Origin: Holophagae bacterium
GTDB lineage: Bacteria > Acidobacteriota > Holophagae > Acanthopleuribacterales > Acanthopleuribacteraceae
DNA length: 64,000 nucleotides
Assembly (NCBI GenBank): GCA_030429565.1
Contig: JAUIFE010000003.1
Span: 372,001 to 436,000, forward strand
Reading direction: 5' to 3'
Below the pieces are notes generated by a model. The model worked only from the letters and a program-made list of their open reading frames with translations. It was not told the DNA's origin and made no database searches. The position numbers and the translations under genes are program-made. This document shows positions 63,594 to 64,000 of this stretch, one piece after another; within the stretch, counting starts at the first letter, position 1; the number at the start of each line of letters is the position of its first letter.

Positions 63594-64000
63594 CTAGTAC
63601 GATGCCGTGGTTTCTTCGGCGGGTGGGTTGAGGAACTGATCGATCAGTGCGCGCACTTGTTTGCGTGTTTCGGCTGAACGATAGCCGCGTTTGCCGGCCA
63701 GTTCGCGATCTAACTTAAACAGGTGGCGATACAGGGCTTTGTCGTCGATTTGCTTGGCAAAAGTCAGGTGGTCGTGTTTTTGGTAGACCTCGGCCCAAAC
63801 CGCGCGTACGTCGGCCCAGTACGTTTTGTGCTCTTCCCACCATGCGGTGGCCTCGGCACAGCGGGTGGGCAAGGTTCGTTCGTAGCTATTGAGGCCGAGT
63901 TCGCGCGCGATGACTTGGTTTTCCTCGGTGCTTTCACCCAGCTTCAGCTTGTAGTTGTCTTGTTCGTGGACCCAGCCGGTTTGTGTCAAAGTCTGGCGGT
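63594..64000 (-). CDS. Unknown protein upstream of the TonB receptor, truncated by window edge
   Basis: About 135 C-terminal residues are visible and the frame is open at base 64000, so its start lies outside. The visible part is helical and charged, rich in Trp and Tyr (WWEEHKTYWADVRAVWAEVY), ending NPPAEETTASY. No family was recognised. The tight coupling to the receptor gene suggests a related role in iron or haem uptake. Confidence 0.7.
   Translation of the reverse strand, partial: RQTLTQTGWVHEQDNYKLKLGESTEENQVIARELGLNSYERTLPTRCAEATAWWEEHKTYWADVRAVWAEVYQKHDHLTFAKQIDDKALYRHLFKLDRELAGKRGYRSAETRKQVRALIDQFLNPPAEETTASY

Noticed and set aside
1-64000. CRISPR arrays, tRNA or rRNA genes, insertion sequences, prophage
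   Set aside because: No regularly spaced repeats, cloverleaf sequences, transposase motifs or phage genes were seen by reading; a tRNAscan-SE and ISfinder run would settle this.

Overview
The window is 64 kb of a fairly GC-rich bacterial chromosome with dense genes on both strands. It shows no CRISPR array, rRNA, recognisable tRNA, transposase or phage module. A lipoprotein alpha-2-macroglobulin, a TonB-dependent receptor, an outer-membrane porin-like protein and a bacterial lipoxygenase point to a Gram-negative cell. Hanks-type kinases fused to TPR or SUMF1-like domains, a PF07638-type ECF-like sigma factor, a PP2C phosphatase and a beta-propeller hybrid histidine kinase suggest an Acidobacteriota-type lineage (Holophagae/Acanthopleuribacter-like). 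This assignment is inference from gene content; Planctomycetes or deltaproteobacterial relatives are not excluded.

Layout. 1-5.9 kb (minus): the translation block ffh, rpsP, khpA, rimM, trmD, a SPOUT RNA methyltransferase and rplS, followed by a truncated von Willebrand A protein. 6.1-8.9 kb: a rhomboid protease and queF (minus), then a MOSC protein (plus). 9.5-15.7 kb: a giant alpha-2-macroglobulin with intact thioester motif, followed by a beta-carbonic anhydrase. 15.8-19.4 kb: an ECF-like sigma factor facing a PP2C phosphatase and a GCS2-CBS fusion. 20.1-22.5 kb: htpG and a VOC protein. 23.7-29 kb: a kinase-TPR protein, a secreted hypothetical and signal peptidase I. 29.1-34.3 kb: a 1721-residue sensor with two histidine-kinase modules. 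34.9-40.1 kb: a periplasmic cyclophilin, EF-P, a lipoxygenase, an outer-membrane protein and a small secreted protein. 40.4-44.3 kb: parE-parC. 45.3-53.2 kb: a kinase-SUMF1 protein, an unknown protein, a three-repeat secreted protein and an FHA-GAF-HD-GYP protein. 53.2-55.1 kb: a gene-poor, repeat-rich stretch with one small secreted peptide. 55.2-61.3 kb: a TetR regulator divergent from a complete beta-oxidation operon (thiolase, FadJ-like enzyme, acyl-CoA dehydrogenase-SCP2 fusion). 61.4-64 kb: a TonB receptor and a truncated upstream gene.

The least explained signals lie between genes. A dispersed repeat occurs three times (3.7, 34.6 and 53.7 kb), always in the same orientation, with a conserved small palindrome that carries one compensatory change. 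A 16-base motif occurs three times downstream of parC. A large inverted repeat sits in the khpA-rimM gap. Two tandem duplications lie at 53.3 and 53.9 kb. Among proteins, the unusual ones are the double-kinase sensor, the GCS2-CBS fusion, the acyl-CoA dehydrogenase-SCP2 fusion, the lipoxygenase, the three-repeat secreted protein and a KhpA that has lost its GXXG loop.
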